From an uncultured Sulfitobacter sp. (GTDB taxonomy: Bacteria; Pseudomonadota; Alphaproteobacteria; Rhodobacterales; Rhodobacteraceae), in assembly GCA_947492925.1 (NCBI GenBank), contig CANLOQ010000001.1, forward strand, positions 186,001 to 250,000: 64,000 bases of DNA, in the 5' to 3' direction. The notes beneath the pieces were generated by a model, which ran no database searches, had not been told where the DNA came from, and was given only the letters and a program-made list of their open reading frames with translations. This document shows, piece after piece, positions 8,365 to 18,356 of this stretch (position 1 is the first letter of the stretch; every line of letters begins with the position of its first letter). The position numbers and the translations under genes were made by a program.

Positions 8365-10221
8365 ATGGACGAACAGAACAAGAATCTCATCCTCGCAACA
8401 GCGCTCAGCTTTGTTGTGATCCTGACGTGGTTTGTGCTGTTTCCGCCACCGGAACCCGAGCCTCAGACCGACAGCACCGTGCAGACAACCGCTGGTGCAC
8501 CGGCGGATGCCACGGTGCCCGCGGCGAGTGGGGACGGTACAACACCGGCAGCCATCGCAGACGCACCGCAGACCCGCGCCGATGCGCTGGAAACCGCGCC
8601 GCGCGTCCAGATCGAAACGCCGCGCCTCACCGGTTCCGTGTCGCTTCTGGGCGGACGCATCGACGATCTGCGCCTCAAGGATTATCGCACAACAGTTGAT
8701 GACGATGCCCCCATCGTAACCATGCTGTCCCCCGAAGGCACGATTGACGCATATTACGCCCTGCAGGGTTGGGCCGCAGGCAGCGGCATAGACGCCAGCG
8801 CCGTTCCCGGCCCGGACACCGAATGGACCCTGAGCAGTGGTGAAACCCTCGGCGTTGGTTCCCCCATCACGCTGACATGGGACAACGGAGCAGGGCAGGT
8901 CTTTGGCCGCACCATCGAAGTGGATGAAAGCTATATGTTTTCGCTCACCCAGACAGTGCAAAACAACGGATCAGATCCAATCACGGTTGCCCCCTACGGC
9001 ATGATCGTGCAGCACACCGAACCCGACGATCTTGAGAATTTCTTTATCCTGCACGAAGGGGCCGTCGCCATCGCAAATGGTGAGCTGACGGAAACAGATT
9101 GGGACGACATCGCGGAGGCGGAGGTCAATCCGCAATGGGGTCGTCAGGCGATCCTGACCGAAAATGTGCAAGAAGGCTGGATCGGCTTTACCGATCACTT
9201 CTGGCAGGCCATTCTGATCCCCGGCGCGGGCCAGACCTTTGATCAGGCCCTGACCTACGATGCGCGCGCCGACATCTACCGCGCTGTCACACGCCTGCCC
9301 ACCCAGACCATCGCAGCGGACGGCACCGCCAGCGTCACAACCCAGCTTTTTGCCGGTGCCAAGGAATGGGCGACCCTGCGCGCCTATGAGGCCGATGGCG
9401 TGTCGAAATTCATCGACAGCATTGACTGGGGCTGGTTCTTTTTCCTTACCAAGCCGATCTTCTGGCTTTTACACGAGCTGAACAAGCTGATCGGCAACAT
9501 GGGTTGGGCGATCATCGGCCTGACCTTTATCATCAAGCTGATCCTCTTTCCGCTGGCCTACAAATCCTACGTGTCGATGGCCAAGATGAAAGAACTTCAG
9601 CCAGAGATGGAAAAGCTCAAAGAAGCTGCGGGCGATGACCGCCAGAAGATGCAGCAGGGCATGATGGAGCTGTACAAGAAGAACAAGGTGAACCCGGCTG
9701 CGGGCTGCCTGCCGATCCTGCTGCAGATCCCGATCTTCTTTTCGCTCTACAAGGTGATCTTTGTCACAATCGAACTGCGCCATGCCCCGTGGTTCGGCGT
9801 ATTTCAGGACCTCTCGGCCCCTGACCCCACCTCGATCTTCAACTTCTACGGGCTCGCCCCGTGGGCCGCACCGGAACCCACCAGCTTTATGGCGCTGATC
9901 TTTATCGGTATTCTCCCGTTGCTCTTGGGCATATCCATGTGGCTGCAGCAAAAGCTGAACCCGGCACCCACCGACCCCACGCAACAGATGATCTTTGCGT
10001 GGATGCCCTGGGTCTTCATGTTCATGCTGGGCGGTTTTGCGTCCGGTCTGGTGGTCTACTGGATCGCGAACAACACCATCACCTTTACCCAGCAGTATCT
10101 GATCATGCGCAGTCAGGGGTACAAGCCTGACCTGATGGGCAACATCAAATCCAGTTTCAAACGCAAGTCCAAGGATGCCGCCGCCGATACCAAGACACCG
10201 GCGAAAAAAGGCGGCAAGTGA
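8365..10221 (+). CDS. yidC: Membrane protein insertase YidC
   Basis: This is a 618-residue YidC. It inserts and folds inner-membrane proteins alone or with SecYEG. MDEQNKNLILATALSF is the typical N-terminal signal anchor, followed by a Pro/Ala/Thr-rich linker and the large periplasmic domain (about residues 80-340). The five-helix insertase core starts near DWGWFFFLTKPIFWLLHEL and contains PAAGCLPILLQIPIFFSLYKV and the final helices to VVYWIANNTITFTQQ. A GTG start four codons earlier (8353) is possible, but MDEQNKN matches the family start and has AGGTGG just upstream. The stop overlaps the MOSC start by one base (TGATG). Confidence 0.97.
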   Translation: MDEQNKNLILATALSFVVILTWFVLFPPPEPEPQTDSTVQTTAGAPADATVPAASGDGTTPAAIADAPQTRADALETAPRVQIETPRLTGSVSLLGGRIDDLRLKDYRTTVDDDAPIVTMLSPEGTIDAYYALQGWAAGSGIDASAVPGPDTEWTLSSGETLGVGSPITLTWDNGAGQVFGRTIEVDESYMFSLTQTVQNNGSDPITVAPYGMIVQHTEPDDLENFFILHEGAVAIANGELTETDWDDIAEAEVNPQWGRQAILTENVQEGWIGFTDHFWQAILIPGAGQTFDQALTYDARADIYRAVTRLPTQTIAADGTASVTTQLFAGAKEWATLRAYEADGVSKFIDSIDWGWFFFLTKPIFWLLHELNKLIGNMGWAIIGLTFIIKLILFPLAYKSYVSMAKMKELQPEMEKLKEAAGDDRQKMQQGMMELYKKNKVNPAAGCLPILLQIPIFFSLYKVIFVTIELRHAPWFGVFQDLSAPDPTSIFNFYGLAPWAAPEPTSFMALIFIGILPLLLGISMWLQQKLNPAPTDPTQQMIFAWMPWVFMFMLGGFASGLVVYWIANNTITFTQQYLIMRSQGYKPDLMGNIKSSFKRKSKDAAADTKTPAKKGGK

Positions 10222-10958
10222 TGCAGATCACGGCGCTTTATCGGCATCCGATCAAGAGCCACGGACGTGAGACGCTGGACACCGTGACGCTCGCGGAAGG
10301 GCAATCCATGCCCTTTGACCGGCAATGGGCCATCGCCCATGATGCCGCAAATGTCGAGGACAACAGCTGGGGCCCCTGCACCAACTTCAGCCGAGGGTCC
10401 AAGGCACCGCGCCTTGCGGCCATCAACATCAAGCTGGACGAAAGCACGGGCAAGGTCACCCTCACGCACCCCGACCGCCCCACCGTGACCCTGTCTCCCG
10501 ATGAGGATGCAGCTGAATTGATCGACTGGGTGATGCCACTGGTCCCGCAGAACCGCGCCCTGCCTGCTGAGGTCAGACGGCTCGACGCCCGGGGCTTTAC
10601 TGACACGCCCTACCCGTCCGTTTCCCTGTGCAACACCGCCTCGCACGGGGCCATTGAATCGCTGGCCATGACGCCCCTGTCCCCACTGCGCTGGCGCGGC
10701 AATATCTGGTTTGAAGGTGCCTCCCCCTGGGTCGAGCATGACTGGATCGGCAAAACCATCCAAATTGGTGACGTGGCGTTGCAGGTCGAAGAACCGACAG
10801 TGCGCTGTCTGGCCACAACCGCAAACCCTGACACCGGCGAACGCGACGTGGATACCCTGCACTTTCTAAACGTGCTTGGGCACCAGAACTTCGGCGTTTA
10901 TGCCCGCGTGACACGTGGCGGCCAAATCACCCTTGGCGACCAGTTGGAGGTCATCTGA
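10221..10958 (+). CDS. MOSC domain protein
   Basis: The 245-residue protein starts with an N-terminal beta-barrel (MQITALYRHPIKSHGRE, with KSHGRE in place of the usual KS(C/M)RG) and continues into a MOSC core (WRGNIWFEGASPWVEHDWIGKTIQIGDVALQVEEPTVRCLATTANPDTGERD). MOSC proteins are related to molybdenum cofactor sulfurases and to mARC/YiiM-type molybdoenzymes; the Cys in VRCLATT is the conserved candidate cofactor ligand. It is translationally coupled on both sides: 1-nt overlaps with yidC and with yihA. The yidC-MOSC-yihA-argB order is, to my knowledge, common in Rhodobacterales. The biochemical reaction is not assigned. Confidence 0.85.
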   Translation: MQITALYRHPIKSHGRETLDTVTLAEGQSMPFDRQWAIAHDAANVEDNSWGPCTNFSRGSKAPRLAAINIKLDESTGKVTLTHPDRPTVTLSPDEDAAELIDWVMPLVPQNRALPAEVRRLDARGFTDTPYPSVSLCNTASHGAIESLAMTPLSPLRWRGNIWFEGASPWVEHDWIGKTIQIGDVALQVEEPTVRCLATTANPDTGERDVDTLHFLNVLGHQNFGVYARVTRGGQITLGDQLEVI

Positions 10959-11608
10959 TGCAACTGCCCTTCCCCGTCGCCGATGACCCGGATCCGCAGA
11001 TCATCGAACAGGGCCGCCTGCTCTTTGCCGGAGAGACCGTCTTTGTCAAAGGCGTGGTGGCAATGGACGGCCTGCCGCCACCCGACCGGATGGAGGTTTG
11101 TTTTGCCGGGCGGTCCAACGTGGGCAAATCGACACTCATCAACGCGCTGACCGGGACCAAAGCGCTGGCCCGCGCGTCCAACACCCCCGGCCGCACGCAG
11201 GAAATCAACTACTTTACTGCCGGAGAAAGCCACTACCTCGTGGACCTGCCGGGCTACGGCTACGCCAACGCGCCCGTCCCTGTCGTGGAAAAATGGCAAC
11301 GCCTGCTGAAACGCTATCTTTCGGGCCGTCAAACCCTGCGCCGGGCTTTTGTCCTGATCGACGCCCGCCACGGCGTCAAAAAAGTAGATGACGAAATCCT
11401 GTCCCTGCTAGACAGTGCAGCGGTGACCTTTCAGGTGGTGCTGACCAAGGCCGACAAGGTCAAGGAAAAGGACCGCGACAAGGTGCTGGATCAAGTGCGG
11501 GCTGCCCTGTCAAAACACCCCGCCGCCTTTCCCGAAATCGTGGTGACCAGCTCGGAAAAAGGCTGGGGTATCCCCACCCTGCGGGCCATCATCGCCACGC
11601 TGGAATAG
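10958..11608 (+). CDS. yihA: Ribosome biogenesis GTPase YihA/YsxC (EngB)
   Basis: The 216-residue Ras-like GTPase is needed for late 50S assembly. The G1 loop is GRSNVGKST, the G3 motif is DLPGYGYA and the G4 motif is TKADK, all within one TRAFAC-class domain. An N-terminal extension of about 45 residues precedes it. It overlaps the MOSC stop by one base. A 22-bp dispersed repeat follows its stop at 11624-11645. Confidence 0.96.
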   Translation: MQLPFPVADDPDPQIIEQGRLLFAGETVFVKGVVAMDGLPPPDRMEVCFAGRSNVGKSTLINALTGTKALARASNTPGRTQEINYFTAGESHYLVDLPGYGYANAPVPVVEKWQRLLKRYLSGRQTLRRAFVLIDARHGVKKVDDEILSLLDSAAVTFQVVLTKADKVKEKDRDKVLDQVRAALSKHPAAFPEIVVTSSEKGWGIPTLRAIIATLE

Positions 11609-11623
11609 GCGTGCTACCCCGGG

Positions 11624-11645
11624 CTTCATCTTTCCAGTACAACTC
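11624..11645 (-). repeat. Dispersed 22-bp repeat, copy 1
   Basis: The plus-strand core is CTTCATCTTTCCAGTACAAC plus TC. Identical or one-base-different copies are at 21327-21348 and 24142-24163, all intergenic. On the minus strand each copy is followed within a few bases by a GGGG run. This copy lies between yihA and argB and is inverted relative to both genes, unlike the other two, which sit in the 5' leaders of minus-strand genes. Strand is given as the orientation shared with those leaders. Confidence 0.8.
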
Positions 11646-11731
11646 ATGACCCGGTCCGCCACACACACTGCCATTTCAACTGTGGCCATTCCGCTCACAT
11701 TTTCTATGATCGCCCCGACAAAGGCCGAACG

Positions 11732-12595
11732 ATGAGAAAACAAGACATGAACCGCGACTGGATCGCCACCGCGCAGACGCTTTCACAGGCGCTGCCTTTT
11801 CTGCAACGCTACGCCGATGCGACCGTCGTGATCAAGCTGGGGGGTCACGCGATGGGCAGCGATGACGCGATGCAGGAGTTTGCCCGCGACGTCGCCCTGA
11901 TGCGCCAGGTTGGCGTCCATCCGGTGGTCGTACACGGCGGCGGCCCCATGATCAACCAGATGCTTGAACGCCTGAACATCACGTCCGAGTTCGTTAACGG
12001 CAAACGGGTGACCGATGCAGTGACGATGGAAGTGGTCGAAATGGTGCTGTCCGGGCTGGTCAATGCGCGGATCGTGCAGGCCATCAGTGCGCAGGGGGGC
12101 CGTGCCGTCGGGCTTTCAGGCAAGGATTCCAACCTGATTGTTTGTGATCCCGAAGATCCCGCGCTCGGTCTGGTGGGCAAACCCACACAGGTAAATCCAA
12201 CCTTGCTTCGCGACTTGGCAGACAAGGGCATCATCCCCGTGATCGCGCCGCTTGGTATGGGCCGGAACGGAGAGACCTTTAACATCAACGGCGATACCGC
12301 TGCCGGGGCGATTGCGGCGGCCCTTCGGGCGGACCGCCTGTTGCTGCTCACGGATGTGGCGGGCGTCAAGAACGCACAGGGTGAGGTGCTGACAGAACTT
12401 TCGGCAAGCCAAATCAACACGATGATCGCAGACGGCTCCATCGCCGGTGGCATGATCCCCAAGACGCAAACCGCGCTTGACGCGCTGGCCGGTGGCGTCC
12501 GCGCTGCGGTTATCCTCGACGGGCGGGCCCCCAATGCCTGCCTGCTTGAGCTGTTTACTGAACATGGTGCCGGTAGCATCATCCGGCACGGATGA
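11732..12595 (+). CDS. argB: Acetylglutamate kinase
   Basis: The 287-residue amino-acid kinase phosphorylates N-acetyl-L-glutamate in arginine biosynthesis. It shows [10 protein letters not shown] (ATP loop), [12 protein letters not shown] (substrate site), [20 protein letters not shown] and the C-terminal [14 protein letters not shown] typical of arginine-sensitive enzymes with the N-terminal helix ([16 protein letters not shown]). The start at 11732 retains that helix, which in this class mediates hexamer formation and arginine feedback. It overlaps the next gene by 4 nt. Confidence 0.96.
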   Translation: MRKQDMNRDWIATAQTLSQALPFLQRYADATVVIKLGGHAMGSDDAMQEFARDVALMRQVGVHPVVVHGGGPMINQMLERLNITSEFVNGKRVTDAVTMEVVEMVLSGLVNARIVQAISAQGGRAVGLSGKDSNLIVCDPEDPALGLVGKPTQVNPTLLRDLADKGIIPVIAPLGMGRNGETFNINGDTAAGAIAAALRADRLLLLTDVAGVKNAQGEVLTELSASQINTMIADGSIAGGMIPKTQTALDALAGGVRAAVILDGRAPNACLLELFTEHGAGSIIRHG

Positions 12596-13245
12596 TCCTT
12601 GATGATCTGGAACAGGCCGCCACGGCACGGCACCTGACCGTTCTGGGTGGCTTTCACCCCGAACCGCAGGATGCGGCGCCCGCCAATTGCAAAACCCTTG
12701 TTTTGCTGGGCCCGGACGAGCCTGCCTTCTGGCCTGCGTTTACCCAAAGCCCCGAATGGCAGGACGGCGCGGCCGACCCAATGGATCGGTGGTCAACGCG
12801 TGTGATCGGTGACTGGGCCGATGATCTGGACGCAACCGCGCTTTATCCGTTTGGCGGTGCGCCGTTTCTGCCGTTCTATTCATGGGCCCTGCGCACCGGT
12901 CGCATCCACGCGTCCCCCGTGCATCTGCTGGTGCACGATGTGGCGGGTCTCTTTGTGTCTTTTCGCGGTGCGCTTGCGTTGCCCGTCCATATCCCCCTGC
13001 CCGCCGCCCCACCGAACCCCTGTCACAGTTGCGCGGATCGGCCCTGCACCACCGCCTGTCTTTCCAATGCGCTGACACCCGCAGGCTATGATGTCCCAAA
13101 ATGCCAAGCGTTTCTGAGCACGTCCGCCGGGGCCGGGAACCTTGCACTGGGTTGTAATGTCCGCCGGTCCTGCCCGATCTCAGAAACATCTGGACGCCTG
13201 CCCGCACAATCTGCGTATCATATGAAGCAGTTCCAGGGGGGCTAG
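12592..13245 (+). CDS. Ferredoxin-like protein with cysteine-rich C-terminus
   Basis: This is a 217-residue protein. The N-terminal 135 residues have no motif I recognise. The C-terminal third has [20 protein letters not shown], a CxxCxxxxCxxxC cluster of 4Fe-4S ferredoxin type, followed by further cysteines in VPKCQAF and [12 protein letters not shown]. The C-terminal pattern resembles the iron-sulfur region of epoxyqueuosine reductase-like proteins, though the catalytic domain of that enzyme is absent, so the function is open. ATGA overlap with argB and one base to the next gene suggest an operon with argB and the SixA-like phosphatase. Confidence 0.7.
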   Translation: MILDDLEQAATARHLTVLGGFHPEPQDAAPANCKTLVLLGPDEPAFWPAFTQSPEWQDGAADPMDRWSTRVIGDWADDLDATALYPFGGAPFLPFYSWALRTGRIHASPVHLLVHDVAGLFVSFRGALALPVHIPLPAAPPNPCHSCADRPCTTACLSNALTPAGYDVPKCQAFLSTSAGAGNLALGCNVRRSCPISETSGRLPAQSAYHMKQFQGG

Positions 13246-13246
13246 G

Positions 13247-13738
13247 ATGAAGCGACTGATCCTGATGAGACACGCAAAGTCGGATTGGTCTGGCGGTAGC
13301 GGCAATGACCACGACCGCCCGCTGAACCCGCGCGGCAGACGCGCTGCTACTGCGTTGGGGGAGTGGCTGCGCACAATCGACGTGCTGCCAGATCAGGTGC
13401 TCTGTTCATCCGCTGCGCGCACGCGTGAAACGCTTGCGGGGCTTGATTTGTCCGATGCAACCGATGTCAGCTTTTCGCGCGACCTTTATCTTGCCACCCA
13501 CACTGAAATCCTCAGATCCATGCGCAAGGCCACGGGCGACACCCTTCTTATGCTGGGCCACAACCCCGGCAGCAGCATCTGCGCGGCCGAAATTTTGACA
13601 ACGCCCCCCGATCACCCTGAGTTTGAGCGTTATCCGACAGGGGCCACCCTGATTGCGGATCTGGCGATTGATGTCTGGCAGGATGCGGAATGGGGAAACG
13701 CAAACGCGCGACACTTTACGGTGCCGCGCGCGCTGTGA
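13247..13738 (+). CDS. SixA-like histidine phosphatase
   Basis: The 163-residue histidine phosphatase superfamily member has the catalytic motif LMRHAKSDW near residue 8, a second conserved arginine/serine segment (CSSAARTRETLAGL) and the second catalytic histidine in MLGHNPGSS. SixA dephosphorylates phosphohistidine on HPt or PTS proteins; here the target is unknown. It starts immediately after the ferredoxin-like gene and converges with bztD. Confidence 0.85.
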   Translation: MKRLILMRHAKSDWSGGSGNDHDRPLNPRGRRAATALGEWLRTIDVLPDQVLCSSAARTRETLAGLDLSDATDVSFSRDLYLATHTEILRSMRKATGDTLLMLGHNPGSSICAAEILTTPPDHPEFERYPTGATLIADLAIDVWQDAEWGNANARHFTVPRAL

Positions 13739-13771
13739 AACGGTCGGGGGCGAAGGCCCTGCGTTATCTTG

Positions 13772-14539
13772 TCAGTGACCCAGAATCTGGCTCAGGAACA
13801 ACTGCGTCCGTGGTGACTGCGGATTGTTAAAGAACTCTTCGGGTTCGTTCTGCTCCACGATCTGACCTTCATCCATAAAGATCACGCGGTTCGCCACCTG
13901 ACGGGCAAAGCCCATCTCGTGCGTCACGCACAGCATGGTCATGCCCTCTTCGGCCAGCTCGATCATGGTGTCGAGCACTTCCTTGATCATTTCGGGGTCA
14001 AGTGCTGACGTCGGTTCATCAAACAGCATGATGCGGGGACGCATGCAAAGCGAACGCGCAATCGCCACACGCTGCTGCTGACCACCGGAAAGCTGCCCGG
14101 GATATTTGTTCGCCTGATCGGGGATTTTCACCTTCTCAAGGAAATGCATCGCCACTTCTTCGGCCTCTTTCTTGGGCGTCTTGCGCACCCAGATCGGTGC
14201 CAGCGTGCAGTTTTCAAGGATCGTCAGGTGCGGAAACAGGTTGAAGTGCTGAAAGCACATGCCAACTTCCGACCGGATCTTGTCAATGTTCTTGAGGTCC
14301 GAAGACAGCAGCGTCCCGTCCACCTCAATCGACCCTTTCTGATGCTCCTCCAGCGCGTTAATGCACCGGATCAGCGTGGATTTACCGGACCCCGAAGGCC
14401 CACAAATCACGATCCGTTCGCCCTGATAAACGGTCAGGTCAATGTCACGCAGCACGTGGAAAGACCCGTACCACTTGTTCATGCTCTGGATGGAGATCGC
14501 GACCTGGTCGGATACTTTCATCTGTGCAGTGTCGGCCAT
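13772..14539 (-). CDS. bztD: Amino-acid ABC transporter ATP-binding protein (BztD)
   Basis: The 255-residue ATPase powers uptake of glutamate, glutamine, aspartate and asparagine. It has Walker [10 protein letters not shown], signature [15 protein letters not shown], Walker [15 protein letters not shown] and the H-loop TVTHEMGFA-like segment [11 protein letters not shown]. It is the last gene of bztABCD, 32 nt after bztC. It belongs to the polar amino-acid (PAAT) class. No terminator is obvious in the 33-nt convergent gap to the SixA-like gene. Confidence 0.94.
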   Translation of the reverse strand: MADTAQMKVSDQVAISIQSMNKWYGSFHVLRDIDLTVYQGERIVICGPSGSGKSTLIRCINALEEHQKGSIEVDGTLLSSDLKNIDKIRSEVGMCFQHFNLFPHLTILENCTLAPIWVRKTPKKEAEEVAMHFLEKVKIPDQANKYPGQLSGGQQQRVAIARSLCMRPRIMLFDEPTSALDPEMIKEVLDTMIELAEEGMTMLCVTHEMGFARQVANRVIFMDEGQIVEQNEPEEFFNNPQSPRTQLFLSQILGH

Positions 14540-14571
14540 GTCATTAGCCCTTTCTTATCTATGCGCTGAAA

Positions 14572-15867
14572 TCAGCGGTGATCGGTCGCAAGACGGCGTT
14601 CCAGCCACTGCGAGTATTGTGAGATGGAGTAGCAGACGACAAAGAAGACCACGCAGGCAAAGCCCAGCAGTTCCCAATAGACGCCGTTCCATTCGGTCGA
14701 AGCAAGGATCGGCCCCCGGATCATGCCAAGGATGTCAAACATCGAAATAACCGAAACGAGTGTGGTATCCTTGAACAGGCCCACCGCGATGTTCACGATG
14801 CCAGGGATCGAAATCTTCAGCGCCTGCGGCAGAATGATCAGCCGCATCGCCTGCGGATAATCAAGGCCCAGACTGTCCGCCGCCTCGTACTGTCCCTTGG
14901 GCAGGGCCGCCAGACCACCCCGGATCACCTCGGCGATATAGGCCGAAGAGAAAAGGGTGATCATGATGACCACACGCAGGAACAAGTCCACACCGGAACC
15001 GGGCGGGAAGAAGTAGGCCAGCATGACGTTCGCCACGAACAGCAACGTGATCAGTGGCACGCCCCGGACAAACTCAATGAAGATCACACAAATCCACTTG
15101 ATCAACGGCATAGAGCTTTGACGCCCCAGCGCCAGTGCGATCCCGATGGGCAATGACAGCGATACGCACGTCACACCCAGCATCATGTTCAGCATGTAAC
15201 CGCCCATGTCACGGCTTGGCACCGCCTCCAGCGCCAGCACGTTTTCCAGCGATGGTGTAATGGCCCCGCTGACAGTCCAGACCACGACCGCAGCGGCCAA
15301 ACCGCCAAAAAATCCTGCCGCAAAGCTGACTTTTTCAAACCGCACGTAGACCAGATAACCGACGACAAAGCCCACCAGCACAAAGACCGGCACAAAAATC
15401 GATCCGCCCCAGATCAGCCAGTAGGCAATAAACGGGAACAGGCCCGTCACGATCAGCAGTTTGCGAGGTAGATCAAAAAACAGCACCGGTGCCAGTGCCA
15501 CAAACATCAACACGAAAGCCACCAAGGGACGCCAGTAGAGCTCTGTTGGGTAGGTGAAACCAAACAAAAGCTGGTTCCAGCGTTCGGTCAGGACCGCAAA
15601 ACAACCGCCCGTCGTGCCCTGCAGAATCTCGCGGCACTCCGCGAGGCTTGAGGCATTCCATACGCCGTTGAACAGCCACGGCATTGTCGCCCGCAAGATC
15701 AGATAGATCACGTAAAGCGATGCAACCGTCAGCAGCCCATTGGCCCATGTCGCAAAAAGGTTTTCCCGGACCCATTTGACGATCCCGGTTTCCGCAACGG
15801 GTGGGGCAGCCGGAGGAAGCGATGTTTCGCGGACAAAAGCGACGGATTCAGCGTGTGTATCGCTCAT
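14572..15867 (-). CDS. bztC: Amino-acid ABC transporter permease (BztC)
   Basis: This is a 431-residue inner-membrane permease. The N-terminal half carries extra hydrophobic segments (about residues 48-66, 100-165 and 175-200). The C-terminal 220 residues have the conserved HisM-type core and the EAA loop (EVIRGGLAALPKGQYEAADSLGLDYPQAMRLIILPQALKISIPG) that docks BztD. It starts one base after the bztB stop. The long N-terminus is typical of the BztB/BztC pair. Confidence 0.93.
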   Translation of the reverse strand: MSDTHAESVAFVRETSLPPAAPPVAETGIVKWVRENLFATWANGLLTVASLYVIYLILRATMPWLFNGVWNASSLAECREILQGTTGGCFAVLTERWNQLLFGFTYPTELYWRPLVAFVLMFVALAPVLFFDLPRKLLIVTGLFPFIAYWLIWGGSIFVPVFVLVGFVVGYLVYVRFEKVSFAAGFFGGLAAAVVVWTVSGAITPSLENVLALEAVPSRDMGGYMLNMMLGVTCVSLSLPIGIALALGRQSSMPLIKWICVIFIEFVRGVPLITLLFVANVMLAYFFPPGSGVDLFLRVVIMITLFSSAYIAEVIRGGLAALPKGQYEAADSLGLDYPQAMRLIILPQALKISIPGIVNIAVGLFKDTTLVSVISMFDILGMIRGPILASTEWNGVYWELLGFACVVFFVVCYSISQYSQWLERRLATDHR

Positions 15868-15868
15868 A

Positions 15869-17107
15869 TCAACGCTCCTTCAGTTTCATGGCATTGTTGT
15901 AGACGTTCATGAATGCCGAAATCAGCAGACTGATCACCAGATAGAACAGCATCAGCAGCAGCACGCATTCAATCGCGCGGCCCGTCTGGTTCAGCGTGAT
16001 GCCACCAAGCGTCGCGGTGATGTCCGCATAGCCCACAGCGATGGCCAGCGATGAGTTTTTGGTGATGTTGAGATACTGCGAAATCAGCGGCGGGATGATC
16101 ACCCGCAACGCCTGTGGCAGCACCACAAGGCTCATGATCCGGTTGGGCCGCAAGCCCAGCGCGCCGGCCGCTTCGGTCTGGCCTTTGCTGACCGCCTGAA
16201 TGCCCGCCCGCACGTTTTCTGCGATAAAGGCACCGGTATAGATCGACAGCGCAAACCAAAGTGCGATCAGCGGGCCGCCAACCTTGATCCCGCCGGAAAA
16301 GTTGAAACCTTTCAACGCGGGCACTTCCCACGTAAGCCCCAGCACAAACAGCAGCGCAATCAGCGGCACAAACCAGATCGCAAGATTGGTCCAGAGCGTG
16401 TTTGGCCGCACGCCCGTGGCCGCCTGAGTTGCATTAGCCCGTGCCGTTACAGCGCGCGTGGCAAACAGCGACGCAATCAGCACCCCGATCACCATCAGCC
16501 AATTCAGGATGCTGCCCTCTTCTCCGCCGATGCCGCGGGTAAAGTAGGGCCCCGGAATATAAACACCCCGGTTGGTAAAGGCGAATAGGTCAAGCAACAT
16601 GCGCGATTCAGGGTCATCGCCCCGAAACGCCCTTGGTCCCGGCAGCACGGCAATCATGATTGTAAAGATGATCACGATCCAGATCAGCACAGGAATGTTG
16701 CGGAAAATCTCTACGTAGACGGCCATCAGTTTGCTGACCAGCCAGTTGTTCGACAACCTCAGCACCCCGGCAATAACGCCGAATATCGTGGCGGTAACAC
16801 AGGCCAGAAAGGCCACCAGCAACGTGTTCAGAATACCCACAACCGCCGCACGCAGGTTTGTGGATTGGCTTGAATAATCAATCAGCGTCTGGTTGATGTC
16901 ATAACCCGCTGGGTTCCCCAGAAAAGCGTATGAGATATTCAGCCCTGCCGCCCGAAGGTTGGTAACAAGGTTCGAGTAAAGATAGCCAATTGCCAGCGCC
17001 AGCACGACTGCGGCAATCACCTGCATCGTCAGCGAGCGATAGCGCGTGTCGTTCAACAGCATAGATAGCCGGAACGTACCCCCTTGAGGGTCGGTTGTTG
17101 TCGACAT
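15869..17107 (-). CDS. bztB: Amino-acid ABC transporter permease (BztB)
   Basis: The 412-residue permease forms the membrane channel with BztC. It has about eight hydrophobic segments, including VIAAVVLALAIGYLYS near the N-terminus. The EAA loop is ENVRAGIQAVSKGQTEAAGALGLRPNRIMSLVVLPQALRVIIPP. It lies 128 nt downstream of bztA, with a strong hairpin in between, so it is probably expressed at a lower level than the binding protein. Confidence 0.93.
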   Translation of the reverse strand: MSTTTDPQGGTFRLSMLLNDTRYRSLTMQVIAAVVLALAIGYLYSNLVTNLRAAGLNISYAFLGNPAGYDINQTLIDYSSQSTNLRAAVVGILNTLLVAFLACVTATIFGVIAGVLRLSNNWLVSKLMAVYVEIFRNIPVLIWIVIIFTIMIAVLPGPRAFRGDDPESRMLLDLFAFTNRGVYIPGPYFTRGIGGEEGSILNWLMVIGVLIASLFATRAVTARANATQAATGVRPNTLWTNLAIWFVPLIALLFVLGLTWEVPALKGFNFSGGIKVGGPLIALWFALSIYTGAFIAENVRAGIQAVSKGQTEAAGALGLRPNRIMSLVVLPQALRVIIPPLISQYLNITKNSSLAIAVGYADITATLGGITLNQTGRAIECVLLLMLFYLVISLLISAFMNVYNNAMKLKER

Positions 17108-17198
17108 CAGATTTTTCCCCGTGTGCCTGATCGTTGATTTTTATCAGCCCCTCAATGAGGCCCGTATCAGGTAGTTTGTTGGTCTTCCAAATGCGCGA

Positions 17199-17222
17199 AG
17201 GGCGCGGAATGATCCGCGCCCT
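17199..17222 (-). terminator. Intercistronic hairpin between bztA and bztB
   Basis: The perfect 10-bp stem AGGGCGCGGA/TCCGCGCCCT (17199-17208 with 17213-17222) closes a 4-nt loop, 13 nt beyond the bztA stop. No U-run follows on the minus strand, so it is more likely an mRNA-stabilising or attenuating structure than a full terminator. Such hairpins are common after binding-protein genes that are expressed in excess. Confidence 0.7.
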
Positions 17223-17235
17223 CCGGCTGTCGTTC

Positions 17236-18252
17236 TTAGCGGAAGGGTGGGCTGTACAGCAGGCCGCCGTCTGTCCACTGTGCGTTCAGACCACGCGCCA
17301 GACCGATGGGTGTTTCTTCACCGATGGTTGTGGCAAAGATCTCACCGTAGTTGCCCTGTGTCTCGATGGCGCGCTTGAACGCATCTGCGTCCAGACCCAG
17401 CATCTCGCCCAGCGTACCTTCGGTACCCAGCAGACGTGCGACTTCGGGGTTGTTGGTGTTTGACGCCATCTCGCCTACGTTGGCAGAAGACACGCCCAGC
17501 TCTTCGGCTGTGATCAGCGCGTTGAGCGTCCAGCGCACAACATCGCCCCACTCGTTGTCACCGTGACGTACCAGCGGGCCCAGCGGCTCTTTGGATACGA
17601 TTTCGGGCAGCAGTGTGTGCTCATCGGGGTTTTCGAACGTGGCGCGTGTCGCGGCCAGACCGGAAGCATCCGTTGTGTAAACGTCGCAGGCACCGGCAAG
17701 GTACTGCTGCTGCGCTTCGGCGTTCGTCTCGATTGGCACGGGCTCATAGTTGATGTTGTTGGAACGGAAGAAATCCGCCAGGTTCAGCTCGGTTGTTGTA
17801 CCGGTCTGAATGCAGACTGTCGCGCCGTCCAGGTCCTTGGCCGAGGAAACGCCCAGCTCTTTGGGGACCATAAAGCCCTGACCGTCATAGTAGTTCACAC
17901 CAACGAAGTCGAACTTCAGGTCGACATCGCGGGAGAATGTCCATGTGGTGTTGCGTGCCAGCATGTCGATTTCGCCGGAGGCCAGCGCGGTGAAGCGCGT
18001 CTTGCCGGTTGTTGGAACGAATTCAACGGCTGTTGCATCGCCCAGAACGGCGGCTGCGACCGCGCGGCATACCGCCACGTCAAAGCCTTTCCATTCGCCA
18101 TTCGCGTCAGGTGCCGCAAAGCCAACCAGACCCGTGGTCACACCGCAGTTCAACTTGCCGCGCGCTTTGACGTCGTCCATCGTGCCGGCCATTGCTGCGC
18201 CAGCTGTCAGACCGGCGATTGTCAGCGCGCCGAAAAGTACAGATTTGTTCAT
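17236..18252 (-). CDS. bztA: Periplasmic amino-acid-binding protein (BztA)
   Basis: This is a 338-residue solute-binding protein. The start is MNKSVLFGALTIAGLTAGAA, a Sec signal peptide ending near AMA-GT, with AGGAAGAGG seven bases upstream; an open frame 18 codons longer is not supported. The mature part (DDVKARGKLNCGVTTGLVGFAAPDANGEWKGFDVAVCRAVAAAVLG) is the class of GltI/AapJ/BztA proteins. Two cysteines likely form the disulfide seen in the family. It is the first gene of bztABCD; a candidate promoter lies at 18357-18386. Confidence 0.94.
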   Translation of the reverse strand: MNKSVLFGALTIAGLTAGAAMAGTMDDVKARGKLNCGVTTGLVGFAAPDANGEWKGFDVAVCRAVAAAVLGDATAVEFVPTTGKTRFTALASGEIDMLARNTTWTFSRDVDLKFDFVGVNYYDGQGFMVPKELGVSSAKDLDGATVCIQTGTTTELNLADFFRSNNINYEPVPIETNAEAQQQYLAGACDVYTTDASGLAATRATFENPDEHTLLPEIVSKEPLGPLVRHGDNEWGDVVRWTLNALITAEELGVSSANVGEMASNTNNPEVARLLGTEGTLGEMLGLDADAFKRAIETQGNYGEIFATTIGEETPIGLARGLNAQWTDGGLLYSPPFR

Positions 18253-18356
18253 TGTTACCTCTTCCTGATAATCCGCCACATTGTTAGGGCGGTTGTTCCG
18301 GCCCATGAAGGTGCCGAAGGTGACACATCACGGGATTTTCCCGCTTTGTGGGCCAC

